Below are positions 43,573 to 52,392 of a DNA stretch of 64,000 nucleotides, one piece after another; within the stretch, counting starts at the first letter, position 1; every line of letters begins with the position of its first letter. The DNA comes from Chryseobacterium culicis. Lineage in GTDB: Bacteria; Bacteroidota; Bacteroidia; Flavobacteriales; Weeksellaceae. The stretch lies in contig NZ_PCPP01000001.1 of NCBI RefSeq assembly GCF_002979755.1, positions 2,636,665-2,700,664 of the forward strand. Direction: 5' to 3'. Made by a program: the position numbers and the translations under genes. Below the pieces are notes generated by a model. That model saw nothing but the letters and a program-made list of their open reading frames with translations. It did not search any database and had not been told where the DNA came from.

Positions 43573-44373
43573 AGTGTAAAAAATTAATATTTTGTAATGT
43601 TTTTTTTGTTTCCTTTAACTCCCATTTCTAATTTAAACTGCGTGCACTCAATCATGGTTAAAAATTTGTCTAAAGCAAAACTTTTTTAAAAGTATTAAAA
43701 AAAAATCAAACTTATCAACGATTTGTGAGTTTTTTTTTAATAAAAAACGCAATAATATAAATATATAATAAACATACTCTCGTTTATGTGAATTAAAATT
43801 TAATCCCATGATGGATCAATGAAGGTATCCGGAATAGTATGCCTAACTGAAAATTATTTTTAATAAAAAAAAATTACAGAAACATAAAATAATTATATCA
43901 ATGCTCATAGAAATAATTTATAAAATCAGGCGTAAAAAACGAGTAAAAATATAAGTAAAATGACAACTACAGAACATTGCACATGAACATTAAAAACGGA
44001 AGCCCACAAGATTAAAGTAAAGAATTAGGTAAAAAAAAACGGACTCATTCTTTTGAAATCCGAACCCTGTCAGAATAGCTATATATAATAAATACCAATT
44101 TTGGTTTGAAAACAGGTTTATCTGCGAAAGATGGAAAACGCTTATCAAATGTGTTACAAAACAAAATTTTCAATATTATCAATTCTATAGTAAATTATTC
44201 TTTTTAGTAACAATCTCAATATTTCAAATTTATTGATTAGAAATCATCTATCCTCAAATCTAAGTCAGAATACATTATCAACAAATTCATATATTTACAT
44301 CAATCTTTTTTGATAAAGAAAACAAAGCTTATTTAAAATAACTCCCATGTTTTAAAACTAATACTACCATCTT
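43573..44373. other. 800-base gene-free AT-rich interval upstream of the peptide locus
   Basis: No convincing gene on either strand; plus-strand ATGs lead to frames under 25 codons. The minus-strand TAAGTTTG (complement of 43707-43714), ~135 bases upstream of the precursor gene, is a -7-like match without a clear -33. Oligo-A/T tracts are abundant. It should contain the divergent control regions of the precursor and of the lipoprotein gene. Confidence 0.4.
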
Positions 44374-44829
44374 ATGAAAACTATGAAAAACATTTTATTA
44401 ATACCACTTTTAGCATTGTCATTTTTAACAATACATTGCTCTGGAAGTGACGACGATGTACCTAACAATGAACCAGAAGTCCCGGTCCAAACCAAACATT
44501 TTCATCCGCCACTCTGGATACAAGGCACTTGGCATACAACAGAAACTCCTACTACCCGCTTAAAATTTACTCAAGATGACGTTATTTCATTAAATGACAA
44601 TTCAAGTCTCAATGATCAAATAAACAAATCAAAAACCACAAATCTGATATGGGCAGTAGAAGATGAAGCGGCATCAAATACGCACTACAATTATACGTTG
44701 ACCTTCAGATCTGTTGGAGGTGGTCCATATGCTGACAATAAGTTTAAAGTTCAGAAAATTAATGATACACTAATGCTAAGAGCTCCAGATTTTGCTTATT
44801 TAATTTATTATGTCAAAGAAAAAGACTAG
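44374..44829 (+). CDS. Small lipoprotein, function unknown
   Basis: 151 aa. Lipoprotein leader (ILLIPLLALSFLTIHCSGSD) with Cys at about residue 23, followed by an acidic linker (SDDDVPNNEPEVP) that is common in Bacteroidota surface lipoproteins. The mature part contains PPLWIQGTWHTTETPTTRLK and YNYTLTFRSVGGGPYADNKF, suggesting a small lipocalin-like beta-barrel, although this is a guess. Single gene with a terminator downstream; it is divergent from the peptide precursor gene, 800 bases away. Confidence 0.75.
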   Translation: MKTMKNILLIPLLALSFLTIHCSGSDDDVPNNEPEVPVQTKHFHPPLWIQGTWHTTETPTTRLKFTQDDVISLNDNSSLNDQINKSKTTNLIWAVEDEAASNTHYNYTLTFRSVGGGPYADNKFKVQKINDTLMLRAPDFAYLIYYVKEKD

Positions 44830-44867
44830 TAAATTAAAAACATTGATTTCATATTTATTTCTTATAG

Positions 44868-44896
44868 AAAATCACCTAATTTAAATAGGTGATTTT
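44868..44896 (+). terminator. Intrinsic terminator of the lipoprotein gene
   Basis: AAAATCACCTA (44868-44878) pairs with TAGGTGATTTT (44886-44896) with a 7-base loop, followed by TCTTATTC. It is 38 bases after the stop. Confidence 0.75.
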
Positions 44897-45175
44897 TCTT
44901 ATTCTTTATTATTTACAACAAAAAAATGAACTCATTAATAATTTAGAATTTTACAATTATCAATTTGGCCTCATTCATAATAGTAAAGCCAACGATAATA
45001 AATTTGGGAGTATTACTTTTAATTTTCTTTTGACTAATTTAATTGGTTTTAGATCCGTCAGCAGACAACAAAACATAACCATCTGAAAACGAAAAGACTA
45101 AATAGAAACAACCCAAAATAAAAGCTTCCGGTCCACAAAAAAGACTAAAAAAATGTTTTATCGTAAAGAATTTTA
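44897..45175. other. Gene-free interval before acpP
   Basis: A plus-strand open frame of 65 codons (44889-45086) overlaps the terminator and has no coding character. No other structure is seen apart from the acpP promoter at the right end. Confidence 0.35.
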
Positions 45176-45183
45176 TATATTTG
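45176..45183 (+). promoter_or_regulatory. -7 element of acpP
   Basis: TATATTTG, a perfect -7 consensus, 31 bases upstream of the acpP ATG. The -33 position shows only a weak AATG instead of TTTG. Confidence 0.55.
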
Positions 45184-45214
45184 CACCATCTAACAATTAA
45201 AAAAATAATTTACT

Positions 45215-45454
45215 ATGTCAGACATTGCATCAAGAGTAAAAGCTATCATCGCTGATAAGCTTGACGTTGAAGAAACAGAAGTAACTCCTGAAGCTAGCTT
45301 CACTAACGATTTAGGAGCTGATTCACTAGATACAGTTGAGTTAATCATGGAATTTGAAAAAGAATTTAATATTCAGATCCCTGATGACCAAGCTGAAAAA
45401 ATTACTACTGTAGGACACGCTATCGCTTACATCGAAGAAGTAGTAAATAAATAA
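45215..45454 (+). CDS. acpP: Acyl carrier protein
   Basis: 79 aa acidic carrier of acyl chains in fatty-acid synthesis. The phosphopantetheine-attachment Ser lies in [20 protein letters not shown]. It is followed after 34 bases by fabF, the usual pairing. Confidence 0.97.
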   Translation: MSDIASRVKAIIADKLDVEETEVTPEASFTNDLGADSLDTVELIMEFEKEFNIQIPDDQAEKITTVGHAIAYIEEVVNK

Positions 45455-45488
45455 TATTCTTCAACAAAAAAGAAATTAAACAAAGTTT

Positions 45489-46733
45489 ATGGAATTAAAA
45501 AGAGTAGTTGTAACCGGATTTGGAGCAATAACGCCAATAGGAAATAATGCAAAAGAATACTGGGAAAATCTTGTGAAAGGTGAGAGCGGTGCCGCTCCGA
45601 TTACTCTTTTTGATGCCACAAACTTTAAAACAAAGTTCGCTTGCGAGGTGAAAAATTTCGATCCGTTACAGCATTTCGATAAGAAAGAGGCTAAAAAAAT
45701 GGACCGAAATACTCAATTGGGACTTGTTGCTGCAAGAGAAGCAGTAGCGCATTCCGGAATTATTGAAGGCAATGTAGATAAAAACAGAGTTGGTGTAATC
45801 TGGGGATCCGGAATCGGAGGATTAGAGACTTTTGAAACTGAAGTGTTAGGATGGGCCAATACGGAAATTCCGAGATTTAACCCTTTCTTTATCCCAAAAA
45901 TGATTGCGGATATCACTCCTGGACATATCTCGATTGAATACGGTTTCCACGGACCTAACTACACAACTGTATCTGCATGTGCATCTTCAGCAAATGCTAT
46001 AATTGATTCCAAAATGCTGATCCAGTTAGGAAAAGCAGACGTTATTGTGTGCGGAGGCTCTGAAGCTGCCGTTACAGCAAGTGGTGTCGGTGGATTCAAC
46101 GCAATGATGGCACTTTCTACAAGAAATGATGACCCTAAAACTGCTTCAAGACCTTTTGATAAAGACAGAGATGGATTTGTATTGGGTGAAGGAGCCGGTT
46201 GTATCGTTCTTGAAGAATATGAGCACGCTGTAAAACGTGGTGCTACAATTTATGCAGAATTATTAGGAGGTGGTTTAAGTGCTGATGCACATCACATGAC
46301 CGCTCCGCATCCTGAAGGCCTTGGTGCTTATCTGGTAATGAAGAGCTGCCTGGAAGATGCAGGTTTAACTGCTGATGAAGTAGATCATATCAATATGCAT
46401 GGTACTTCTACTCCATTAGGAGACATCGCAGAATCCAATGCTATCTCAAGATTATTAGGCGAGCATGCTTATGACATTCAGATTAATTCTACAAAATCAA
46501 TGACCGGACACCTTTTAGGGGCTGCCGGGGTTATTGAAGCTATCGCTGCATTGGGAACTATTATTCATGGTACTGTTCCTCCTACCATCAACCATTTTAC
46601 TGATGATGAAAACATTGACAGCAGACTAAACTTTACGTTTAATACAGCTGTGAAGAAAGATGTAAAAGTAGCCATGAGCAATACTTTTGGATTTGGCGGG
46701 CATAACGCTTGCGTTCTATTTAAGAAAATCTAA
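45489..46733 (+). CDS. fabF: 3-oxoacyl-[acyl-carrier-protein] synthase II
   Basis: 414 aa condensing enzyme of fatty-acid elongation. Catalytic Cys in VSACASSANA, the two active-site His in HMHGTSTPLGD-type (NMHGTSTPLGD) and STKSMTGHLLGAAG, and the C-terminal SNTFGFGGHNAC. Full length. It lies between acpP and rnc in a tight plus-strand operon. Confidence 0.97.
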   Translation: MELKRVVVTGFGAITPIGNNAKEYWENLVKGESGAAPITLFDATNFKTKFACEVKNFDPLQHFDKKEAKKMDRNTQLGLVAAREAVAHSGIIEGNVDKNRVGVIWGSGIGGLETFETEVLGWANTEIPRFNPFFIPKMIADITPGHISIEYGFHGPNYTTVSACASSANAIIDSKMLIQLGKADVIVCGGSEAAVTASGVGGFNAMMALSTRNDDPKTASRPFDKDRDGFVLGEGAGCIVLEEYEHAVKRGATIYAELLGGGLSADAHHMTAPHPEGLGAYLVMKSCLEDAGLTADEVDHINMHGTSTPLGDIAESNAISRLLGEHAYDIQINSTKSMTGHLLGAAGVIEAIAALGTIIHGTVPPTINHFTDDENIDSRLNFTFNTAVKKDVKVAMSNTFGFGGHNACVLFKKI

Positions 46734-46742
46734 ATTCAATGA

Positions 46743-47507
46743 ATGGAGTTACAGAAATACTTTTCTAAATTCCTTCTCAAAAAAAGAAAAAGACAATTAA
46801 CGGAGAGAGAATATTTTCTCAGTACCGAGCTTAGTAAAGTATTGGGTACTGAAGTTCAAAATATAGCTCTTTACCGCGAAGCTTTTTCTTTAAAAAATTC
46901 TTCTAAAAATCAAGACAGCAATTACGAAAGGCTTGAATTTTTGGGAGATTCTGTTTTGGGTACAATTATTTCTTGTCATTTGTTCCAGACGTATCCTCAG
47001 GCTAATGAGGGATATCTGACACAAATGAAATCTAAGATTGTTAATAGGAAAAATCTCAATAAACTAGGAGAAGATCTCAAGCTTACCAACCTTTTGCAAA
47101 AGCAAAACAGTTCTTCCGCTTTGGGAGAAAATATCTCCGGAAATTTATTCGAGGCCTTAATCGGTGCCGTTTATTTAGACTTCCATTATGATGCCTGTAA
47201 AAGGATCATCTTGGAAAAATTGCTGACCCCTTCTGAGATCAATAAGCTTGAAAACAAAATTGTAAGCTACAAAGGTCTACTTCTTGAATGGAGCCAAAAG
47301 AAGAAGGTTAACATAAAGTACGAAACCTGCGAGGAAATACAGGCTAATAAATCTGTCGTATTCAGATGTCATGTGTGGCTGGGAGATGAAAAGATTGCGA
47401 ATGCAACGGAAACTTCTAAGAAGAAAGCAGAGGAAAAAGCAGCACATAGGGCATTTTATATTTTAAATAAAAAAGAAAATATACTTGGAAATTCAAAAAC
47501 TTTATGA
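46743..47507 (+). CDS. rnc: Ribonuclease III
   Basis: 254 aa double-strand-specific endoribonuclease. The nine-residue signature ERLEFLGDSVLG, the second acidic site LFEALIGAVYLD and a C-terminal dsRNA-binding domain (YKGLLLEWSQKKKVNIKYET ... SKKKAEEKAAHRAFYIL) are all present. It starts 9 bases after fabF. The end overlaps the next gene by 23 bases. Confidence 0.95.
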   Translation: MELQKYFSKFLLKKRKRQLTEREYFLSTELSKVLGTEVQNIALYREAFSLKNSSKNQDSNYERLEFLGDSVLGTIISCHLFQTYPQANEGYLTQMKSKIVNRKNLNKLGEDLKLTNLLQKQNSSSALGENISGNLFEALIGAVYLDFHYDACKRIILEKLLTPSEINKLENKIVSYKGLLLEWSQKKKVNIKYETCEEIQANKSVVFRCHVWLGDEKIANATETSKKKAEEKAAHRAFYILNKKENILGNSKTL

Positions 47508-47958
47508 TCTTGATGATATAGAATTTGAAGATATTGCCATAGGATTGGTAAGATTAGCCAAAGATATACCTGCTCACGAGTTTTTCTATAAAATAAATCA
47601 AACAAACAACCTCAATTTTTCAAGAAAGAAAGATCTTGTCTTTCATGGGGGATATTATGATTATCTTTTTCCAAGATTTGAAGCCTACCACAAGTTTTCA
47701 AAGACCTGTTTTACCTTCATTTCAAATAAATCTTCTGAAAGTAAGCAAAAAAAAATTCAGACAGAACTCTTTACAGAAGAAGAAAACATTAAATTTTTAT
47801 TAAATAATCAGGTAGATGTGGAATATATTCTGCATAGTTCGGAACAGTTTCCTGATTTTTCCGTAATTTTGCTCCCTGAAAATCTTGTGTTTCCAATTCA
47901 AGATTATACACTGAGTTCTGATGAAGAACTTTATCAAATTATCCAGTATTATGAATAA
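47485..47958 (+). CDS. IPExxxVDY family protein
   Basis: 157 aa cytoplasmic protein of unknown function, found in Bacteroidota typically between rnc and pyk, as here. The start is a TTG at 47485 inside rnc; no in-frame ATG is near, and the first residues EIQKLYDLDDIEFEDIAIGL are conserved-looking, so TTG initiation is likely. The name-giving motif is degenerate in this copy (NNQVDVEYIL and LLPENLVFPIQDY). It overlaps both neighbours, indicating tight translational coupling. Confidence 0.72.
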   Translation: MEIQKLYDLDDIEFEDIAIGLVRLAKDIPAHEFFYKINQTNNLNFSRKKDLVFHGGYYDYLFPRFEAYHKFSKTCFTFISNKSSESKQKKIQTELFTEEENIKFLLNNQVDVEYILHSSEQFPDFSVILLPENLVFPIQDYTLSSDEELYQIIQYYE

Positions 47959-49396
47959 GTATTTAAAGAAGACAAAAATTATCGCAACACTAGGGCCTGC
48001 TTCATCGTCGAAGGAGGTAATGTTAGATTTAATGAAAGCGGGTGTTGATATTTTCAGAATAAATTTTTCCCATGCAGATTACGACTTAGTTCGAAAAAAT
48101 ATTGAAATAATTAGAGAGCTAAACAGCGAGTATGGTTATTCAGTGGGAATCTTGGGAGATCTTCAGGGTCCTAAGCTGAGAGTAGGAGTTGTAAAGGAAG
48201 GATCTTATCTGAACCCAGGTGATATTCTTACTTTCACCAATGAAAAGATGGAGGGAGATTCCACGAAAGTGTACATGACATACCAACAGTTTCCACAAGA
48301 CGTAAAAGTAGGAGAAAGAATCCTTATTGACGATGGGAAACTGATGCTGGAGGTTACCGAAACCAATGAAATAGATACGGTAAAAGCAAAAACCATTCAA
48401 GGAGGTCCGTTAAGCTCTAAAAAAGGAGTTAATTTACCTAATACAAACGTTTCTCTTCCTGCATTGACAGAAAAGGATATTCAGGATGCTAATTTCATGC
48501 TTGACATGGAAGTTGATTGGATTGCCTTATCATTTGTTCGTCATGCCCAGGATATTATCGACTTGAAGGAGCTTATCAAAGCGCATCCAAATGGTAAATT
48601 CAAGACTCCGATTATTGCAAAGATTGAAAAGCCTGAAGGGGTTAAAAATATTGAAGAAATCCTTCTTGAATGTGATGGGTTAATGGTAGCTCGTGGAGAC
48701 CTTGGAGTAGAAGTTCCAATGGAAGAAGTTCCTGCAATCCAGAAAAACCTGGTAGAAAAAGCAAGATTCTATTCTAAGCCGGTGATTATCGCTACCCAGA
48801 TGATGGAAACGATGATCAACAGCTTAACACCAACAAGAGCGGAAGTAAATGACGTTGCCAACTCTGTATTGGATGGTGCAGATGCCGTAATGCTTTCGGG
48901 AGAAACTTCTGTAGGTAGATATCCGGTACAGGTTGTGGAAAACATGGCCAAAATTGTAAAGAATATCGAAACCACTCATTTTTATCAACACAAAAATGAG
49001 CCTATCGAAAAAGATTATAACTGTATTGATGAGAGATTCATTACCAACAGGGTTTGTCTTGCAGCGGTAAGAATTGCTAAAACAACAAACGTTTCTGCTA
49101 TTGTAACGCTTACTCACTCCGGATACACTGCTTTCCAGCTTGCAGCCCACAGACCAAACTCTCACATCATTGTATATAGTGGTAACAAAAGGGTTATTAC
49201 CATGCTGAACCTTCTTTGGGGGGTACATGCTTATTATTATGATATGAAAAAGTCTACTGATGAAACGATTATCCAGGTAAATATGTTAACGCATAATTAT
49301 GGCTATATCGAAACAGGAGATTTCGTAATCAATATCAATGCAACTCCATCCTATGAAGGTGGAAAAACCAATACATTGAGATTGACTACTGTATAA
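47951..49396 (+). CDS. pyk: Pyruvate kinase
   Basis: Last glycolytic step, PEP + ADP to pyruvate + ATP. The Met at 47951 is chosen over 47921 because it gives the standard start MNKYLKKTKIIATLGPASSS and only an 8-base overlap with the preceding gene. 481 aa. Active-site motifs FRINFSHADY, PIIAKIEKPEGVKNIEEIL, the DGLMVARGDLGVEVP loop and MMETMINSLTPTRAEVNDVA are intact; the C-terminal allosteric domain starts around residue 350. The stop codon TAA is the first three bases of an eight-copy heptamer repeat. Confidence 0.95.
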   Translation: MNKYLKKTKIIATLGPASSSKEVMLDLMKAGVDIFRINFSHADYDLVRKNIEIIRELNSEYGYSVGILGDLQGPKLRVGVVKEGSYLNPGDILTFTNEKMEGDSTKVYMTYQQFPQDVKVGERILIDDGKLMLEVTETNEIDTVKAKTIQGGPLSSKKGVNLPNTNVSLPALTEKDIQDANFMLDMEVDWIALSFVRHAQDIIDLKELIKAHPNGKFKTPIIAKIEKPEGVKNIEEILLECDGLMVARGDLGVEVPMEEVPAIQKNLVEKARFYSKPVIIATQMMETMINSLTPTRAEVNDVANSVLDGADAVMLSGETSVGRYPVQVVENMAKIVKNIETTHFYQHKNEPIEKDYNCIDERFITNRVCLAAVRIAKTTNVSAIVTLTHSGYTAFQLAAHRPNSHIIVYSGNKRVITMLNLLWGVHAYYYDMKKSTDETIIQVNMLTHNYGYIETGDFVININATPSYEGGKTNTLRLTTV

Positions 49397-49449
49397 GCAA
49401 TAAGCAATAAGCAATAAGCAATAAGCAATAAGCAATAAGCAATAAGCAA
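49394..49449. repeat. Eight tandem copies of a TAAGCAA heptamer
   Basis: A perfect 7-base microsatellite that begins with the stop codon of pyk and runs 56 bases toward its terminator. Because the stop is in the first unit, copy number changes should not affect the protein. It is the only perfect multi-copy short tandem repeat of this length in the window. Confidence 0.97.
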
Positions 49450-49471
49450 AATTACTTTTTGTCAAAACATA

Positions 49472-49505
49472 AAAAACTCCCGAAAATTGATTTTCGGGAG
49501 TTTTT
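49472..49505. terminator. Bidirectional terminator between pyk and the aldehyde dehydrogenase
   Basis: Perfect 16-bp stem (49472-49487 with 49490-49505) with a 2-base gap, CTCCCG core, T-runs on both strands. It ends the acpP-pyk operon. Confidence 0.9.
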
Positions 49506-49547
49506 GTTTATAATGTAAGGCATACTGTTAACTTATAAATTGAAGTT

Positions 49548-49614
49548 TGTCATTCTGAACAAAACGGACTGCAGTGAAGAATCTCTGAGATTCCTCGGTT
49601 CCCCGGAATGACAT
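49548..49614. repeat. Dispersed intergenic repeat fragment (CATTCTGAACAAAACGGACT type)
   Basis: The words CATTCTGAAC, GTGAAGAATCTCTGAGATTC and GGAATGACA match the short imperfect palindrome scattered through many bacterial genomes, including flavobacteria. Its inner AGAATCTC/GAGATTC segment is self-complementary. Only one copy is in this window, so membership is from general knowledge. Confidence 0.5.
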
Positions 49615-49624
49615 TTACTCAACT

Positions 49625-50917
49625 TTAATTACCTACAATCGTCTTAGCTGTTACAAATTCTTTTAAAGCCAATAAAGATAGTTCTGTTCCATATCCCGAA
49701 GCTTTTGTTCCTCCAAATGGAAAACGCGGATCAGAACTCGTCATACGATTGATATTGACAGTTCCTGACTCAAGGTTTTCAATGAAGAATAACTGACGTT
49801 CTTTATTTTTCGTCCAAACAGAATTAGAAAGTCCGAAAGGAATATCATTCGCCATCTGCAAAGCTTCTTCCTGATTTTTTGCTGTCATAATCATTCCAAG
49901 AGGTCCGAAAAGCTCTTCTTTCAAAATTGGATTTCCTTCCTGAACTCTGATTAAACCAGGTTTAAATTCATTTTCAGAAACTCTTTCCAGAGGAATGATA
50001 ATTTCGGCACCATTTTCCAGCGCTCTGTTGAACTGCGCTTCCAACTCATCAGCAAGGTCAGGTCTAGCCATTCCTGCTAATTTAGTTTCTTTATTTAAAG
50101 GATCCCCAATTTCATATTTTTTATATTCTTCAATAAATATTGGTAAAAACTGATCCTCGATCTTTTCATCAATAATAAATCTTTTGGCTGCAGTACAGGT
50201 TTGTCCACAGTTTTGAAGTCTTGATTTCACTCCCGCTTTTGCTGCATCTTCCAGGTCTGCATCATCAAAAATGATAAAAGAATCACTGCCACCCAGTTCA
50301 AGCAAAGATTTTTTGATATTTAATCCGGCTATTGAAGCCACTTCTCCACCTGCTTTTCCACTTCCTGTTAAGCTCACTCCTCTTACAGCATCGTGTTCAA
50401 GAATTTCCTTTACAGCTTTGTGTCCTACTTCAAGGTTTTGAAAAATACCTTCAGGAAAACCTGCTTCCAGAAGAACATCAACAATGGCATTTCCACTTCC
50501 GAAACAAATTGATGCATGCTTTAAAACCACTGTATTTCCAGCCAAAATTGCAGGAGTAGCAAATCTTAATACCTGCCAAAAAGGAAAATTCCAGGGCATT
50601 ACGCCTAAAATTACTCCTTTGGGAGCATAGTGAACTTCAGAATAAGCAAATTCTGATTCTACTTTCTCAGGTTTTAAAATATTCTCAGCGTTTGCATAAT
50701 AATTCATCATTAATGAACACTTTTCTACTTCAGCAATAGATTCTGAAATAGGTTTGTTCATTTCTGTTGTAATTATTCTCCCAAATTTCTCCGAATTATT
50801 CTTTAAAATTTCCGCTGCTTTTGCAATTAACTTCTGCCTTTCCTCAAACGGCACTTTTCTCCACACTGAAAACGCTTTATCTGCTTTAATAAGCTTGCTT
50901 TCAATTAATTGTTCCAT
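49625..50917 (-). CDS. Aldehyde dehydrogenase family protein (succinate-semialdehyde dehydrogenase type)
   Basis: 430 aa NAD(P)-dependent oxidation of an aldehyde, likely succinate semialdehyde. Conserved Asn in VMPWNFPFWQ, cofactor loop LTGSGKAGGEVAS, general base Glu in LELGGSDSFIIF, nucleophile Cys in NCGQTCTAAKRF, and LKEELFGPLGMI near the C-terminus. It is ~25 residues shorter at the N-terminus than common homologues, but no upstream in-frame ATG exists. Single gene; 138 bases after hutG in the same direction, probably separate from it. Confidence 0.85.
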   Translation of the reverse strand: MEQLIESKLIKADKAFSVWRKVPFEERQKLIAKAAEILKNNSEKFGRIITTEMNKPISESIAEVEKCSLMMNYYANAENILKPEKVESEFAYSEVHYAPKGVILGVMPWNFPFWQVLRFATPAILAGNTVVLKHASICFGSGNAIVDVLLEAGFPEGIFQNLEVGHKAVKEILEHDAVRGVSLTGSGKAGGEVASIAGLNIKKSLLELGGSDSFIIFDDADLEDAAKAGVKSRLQNCGQTCTAAKRFIIDEKIEDQFLPIFIEEYKKYEIGDPLNKETKLAGMARPDLADELEAQFNRALENGAEIIIPLERVSENEFKPGLIRVQEGNPILKEELFGPLGMIMTAKNQEEALQMANDIPFGLSNSVWTKNKERQLFFIENLESGTVNINRMTSSDPRFPFGGTKASGYGTELSLLALKEFVTAKTIVGN

Positions 50918-51055
50918 AATATAAATTTCTGTTTTAAATTCAGCTAATGAATTTATGAGCGCTTTTATTTTAAAAGCACGGTGAAATCAGCAAATTCCAT
51001 TCCTTAAGGGTCAATAAAATAATGATTTTCTCTATCGGAAGAATATAACTTTATC

Positions 51056-51970
51056 TTAAATCATTAGCCATTCATTCACAAGACATGCTGCAAGTCTTGC
51101 TGTTCTGTCCTGAATATCGAAAGAAGGATTCACTTCTGCTACATCCAGTGCCAGCAATTTTTTATTTTTTAAGATATGTCTGTAAAAATGCATAAAAGCA
51201 GTATCCGCAAAGATACCATTATATGCTGCTGCCGATACTCCGGGAGCAATAGATGCATTAAAGACGTCCATACAAATGGTAAGATAGGCATAATCTACAC
51301 TGTCCAGCAATTCATCGATACGCTGATAGATGGAGGTAAGATTTTCAAAAAATAATTCGTCAGCAAGGATATATTTCATCCCATACTGATGAGCTGTATC
51401 AAAAAGCTTTAATGTATTGGAGTTTCTCTGAATTCCAATATGCAAAGAATTGATGGGGCCTTCCTGGGCAATCTGCCAGAATCCGGTACCAGAACTCGGT
51501 CCTACTCCTTTTTCCGGCTGCCTGTTATCAAAATGGGCATCAATATTAATAATACCAATTTTTTGTTCAGGAAAAGCTGTTTTAACCCCTAAATAATGGG
51601 CGTATGTCACTTCATGACCTCCACCCAGCACAAGGGATTTTCCTCCTTTTAAAAGTACTTTTGAAACATTTTTGGCAAGATTATTCTGAGTATTTTCCAG
51701 ATTGCCGTCTTCACAGGTAACGTTCCCAAAATCCAGCATTGAAAAGTCAGGAAGGATCACCGGAAAATTAGACATATTTTTTCGGATCACATCAGGAGCA
51801 TCTTTCGCTCCCTGACGGCCTTTATTTCTTCTTACTCCTTCATCCACAGCAAAGCCATGCAGCGCAAAGTCACCTGTAGAGATGTTGTCGTAATTATGTT
51901 CTTCTTTTACTCTTTGAAATAATCTGTGATAGAGAAGTTCTTCTCCGTCCAATCTGCCTTGCCAAATCAT
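51056..51970 (-). CDS. hutG: Formimidoylglutamase
   Basis: 304 aa arginase/ureohydrolase-family enzyme; final step of histidine degradation, N-formimino-L-glutamate + water to glutamate + formamide. Mn-binding motifs: GGGHEVTYAHY, NIDAHFDNRQ and TICMDVFNASIAPGVSAAAY. The histidine pathway assignment rests on its neighbour hutI two genes upstream. It starts 8 bases after the small membrane-protein gene, so hutI, that gene and hutG form one operon. Confidence 0.88.
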   Translation of the reverse strand: MIWQGRLDGEELLYHRLFQRVKEEHNYDNISTGDFALHGFAVDEGVRRNKGRQGAKDAPDVIRKNMSNFPVILPDFSMLDFGNVTCEDGNLENTQNNLAKNVSKVLLKGGKSLVLGGGHEVTYAHYLGVKTAFPEQKIGIINIDAHFDNRQPEKGVGPSSGTGFWQIAQEGPINSLHIGIQRNSNTLKLFDTAHQYGMKYILADELFFENLTSIYQRIDELLDSVDYAYLTICMDVFNASIAPGVSAAAYNGIFADTAFMHFYRHILKNKKLLALDVAEVNPSFDIQDRTARLAACLVNEWLMI

Positions 51971-51978
51971 AATCTAAA

Positions 51979-52380
51979 TTATTCTCTAAACCTACCTCTG
52001 ATAGTAGGTATAAATGTTCTGAAAAATAAAACTATAAACAGTAATAAAGCACCACCAAATTTAAACTGCATGCTTCTATTTTCTTTACTAAAATAAAAAG
52101 TCACAATACCTAAAGCAACAATAGCTATTAAGTAAAAGGTTGAATAAAGATATCCTCCTCTATTTTCATGCTTAAACTCTCCTCCGTTGGCTGTAAACAT
52201 TTCATCCAGCATACTATTCGCTGTAGTGGCATCCACTTTTCTAATGTCTGAAGTCAAATTTTTCATAATAAAATCTTTCTTCGTACATGTTTTTACAGCA
52301 TTTAATGCATATTCAACATTTTTTTCAGGAACCCCAAGAGAGACATATTTTTCTTTAACCTCTTCTAATTTAATTTTCAT
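51979..52380 (-). CDS. Small membrane protein inside the hut operon
   Basis: 133 aa, not recognised. The N-terminal ~70 residues look soluble and helical (EVKEKYVSLGVPEKNVEYAL); two transmembrane helices follow (FYLIAIVALGIVTFYFSKEN and FGGALLLFIVLFFRTFIP), with a short basic tail (TIRGRFRE). It lies 12 bases after hutI and 8 before hutG, so it is co-transcribed with histidine degradation, but nothing in the sequence links it to that pathway. Confidence 0.7.
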   Translation of the reverse strand: MKIKLEEVKEKYVSLGVPEKNVEYALNAVKTCTKKDFIMKNLTSDIRKVDATTANSMLDEMFTANGGEFKHENRGGYLYSTFYLIAIVALGIVTFYFSKENRSMQFKFGGALLLFIVLFFRTFIPTIRGRFRE

Positions 52381-52392
52381 GGTGTGTTTTAA

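Noticed and set aside
44889-45086. 65-aa plus-strand frame before acpP
   Set aside because: It starts inside a terminator hairpin, with very AT-rich codons and no conserved features.
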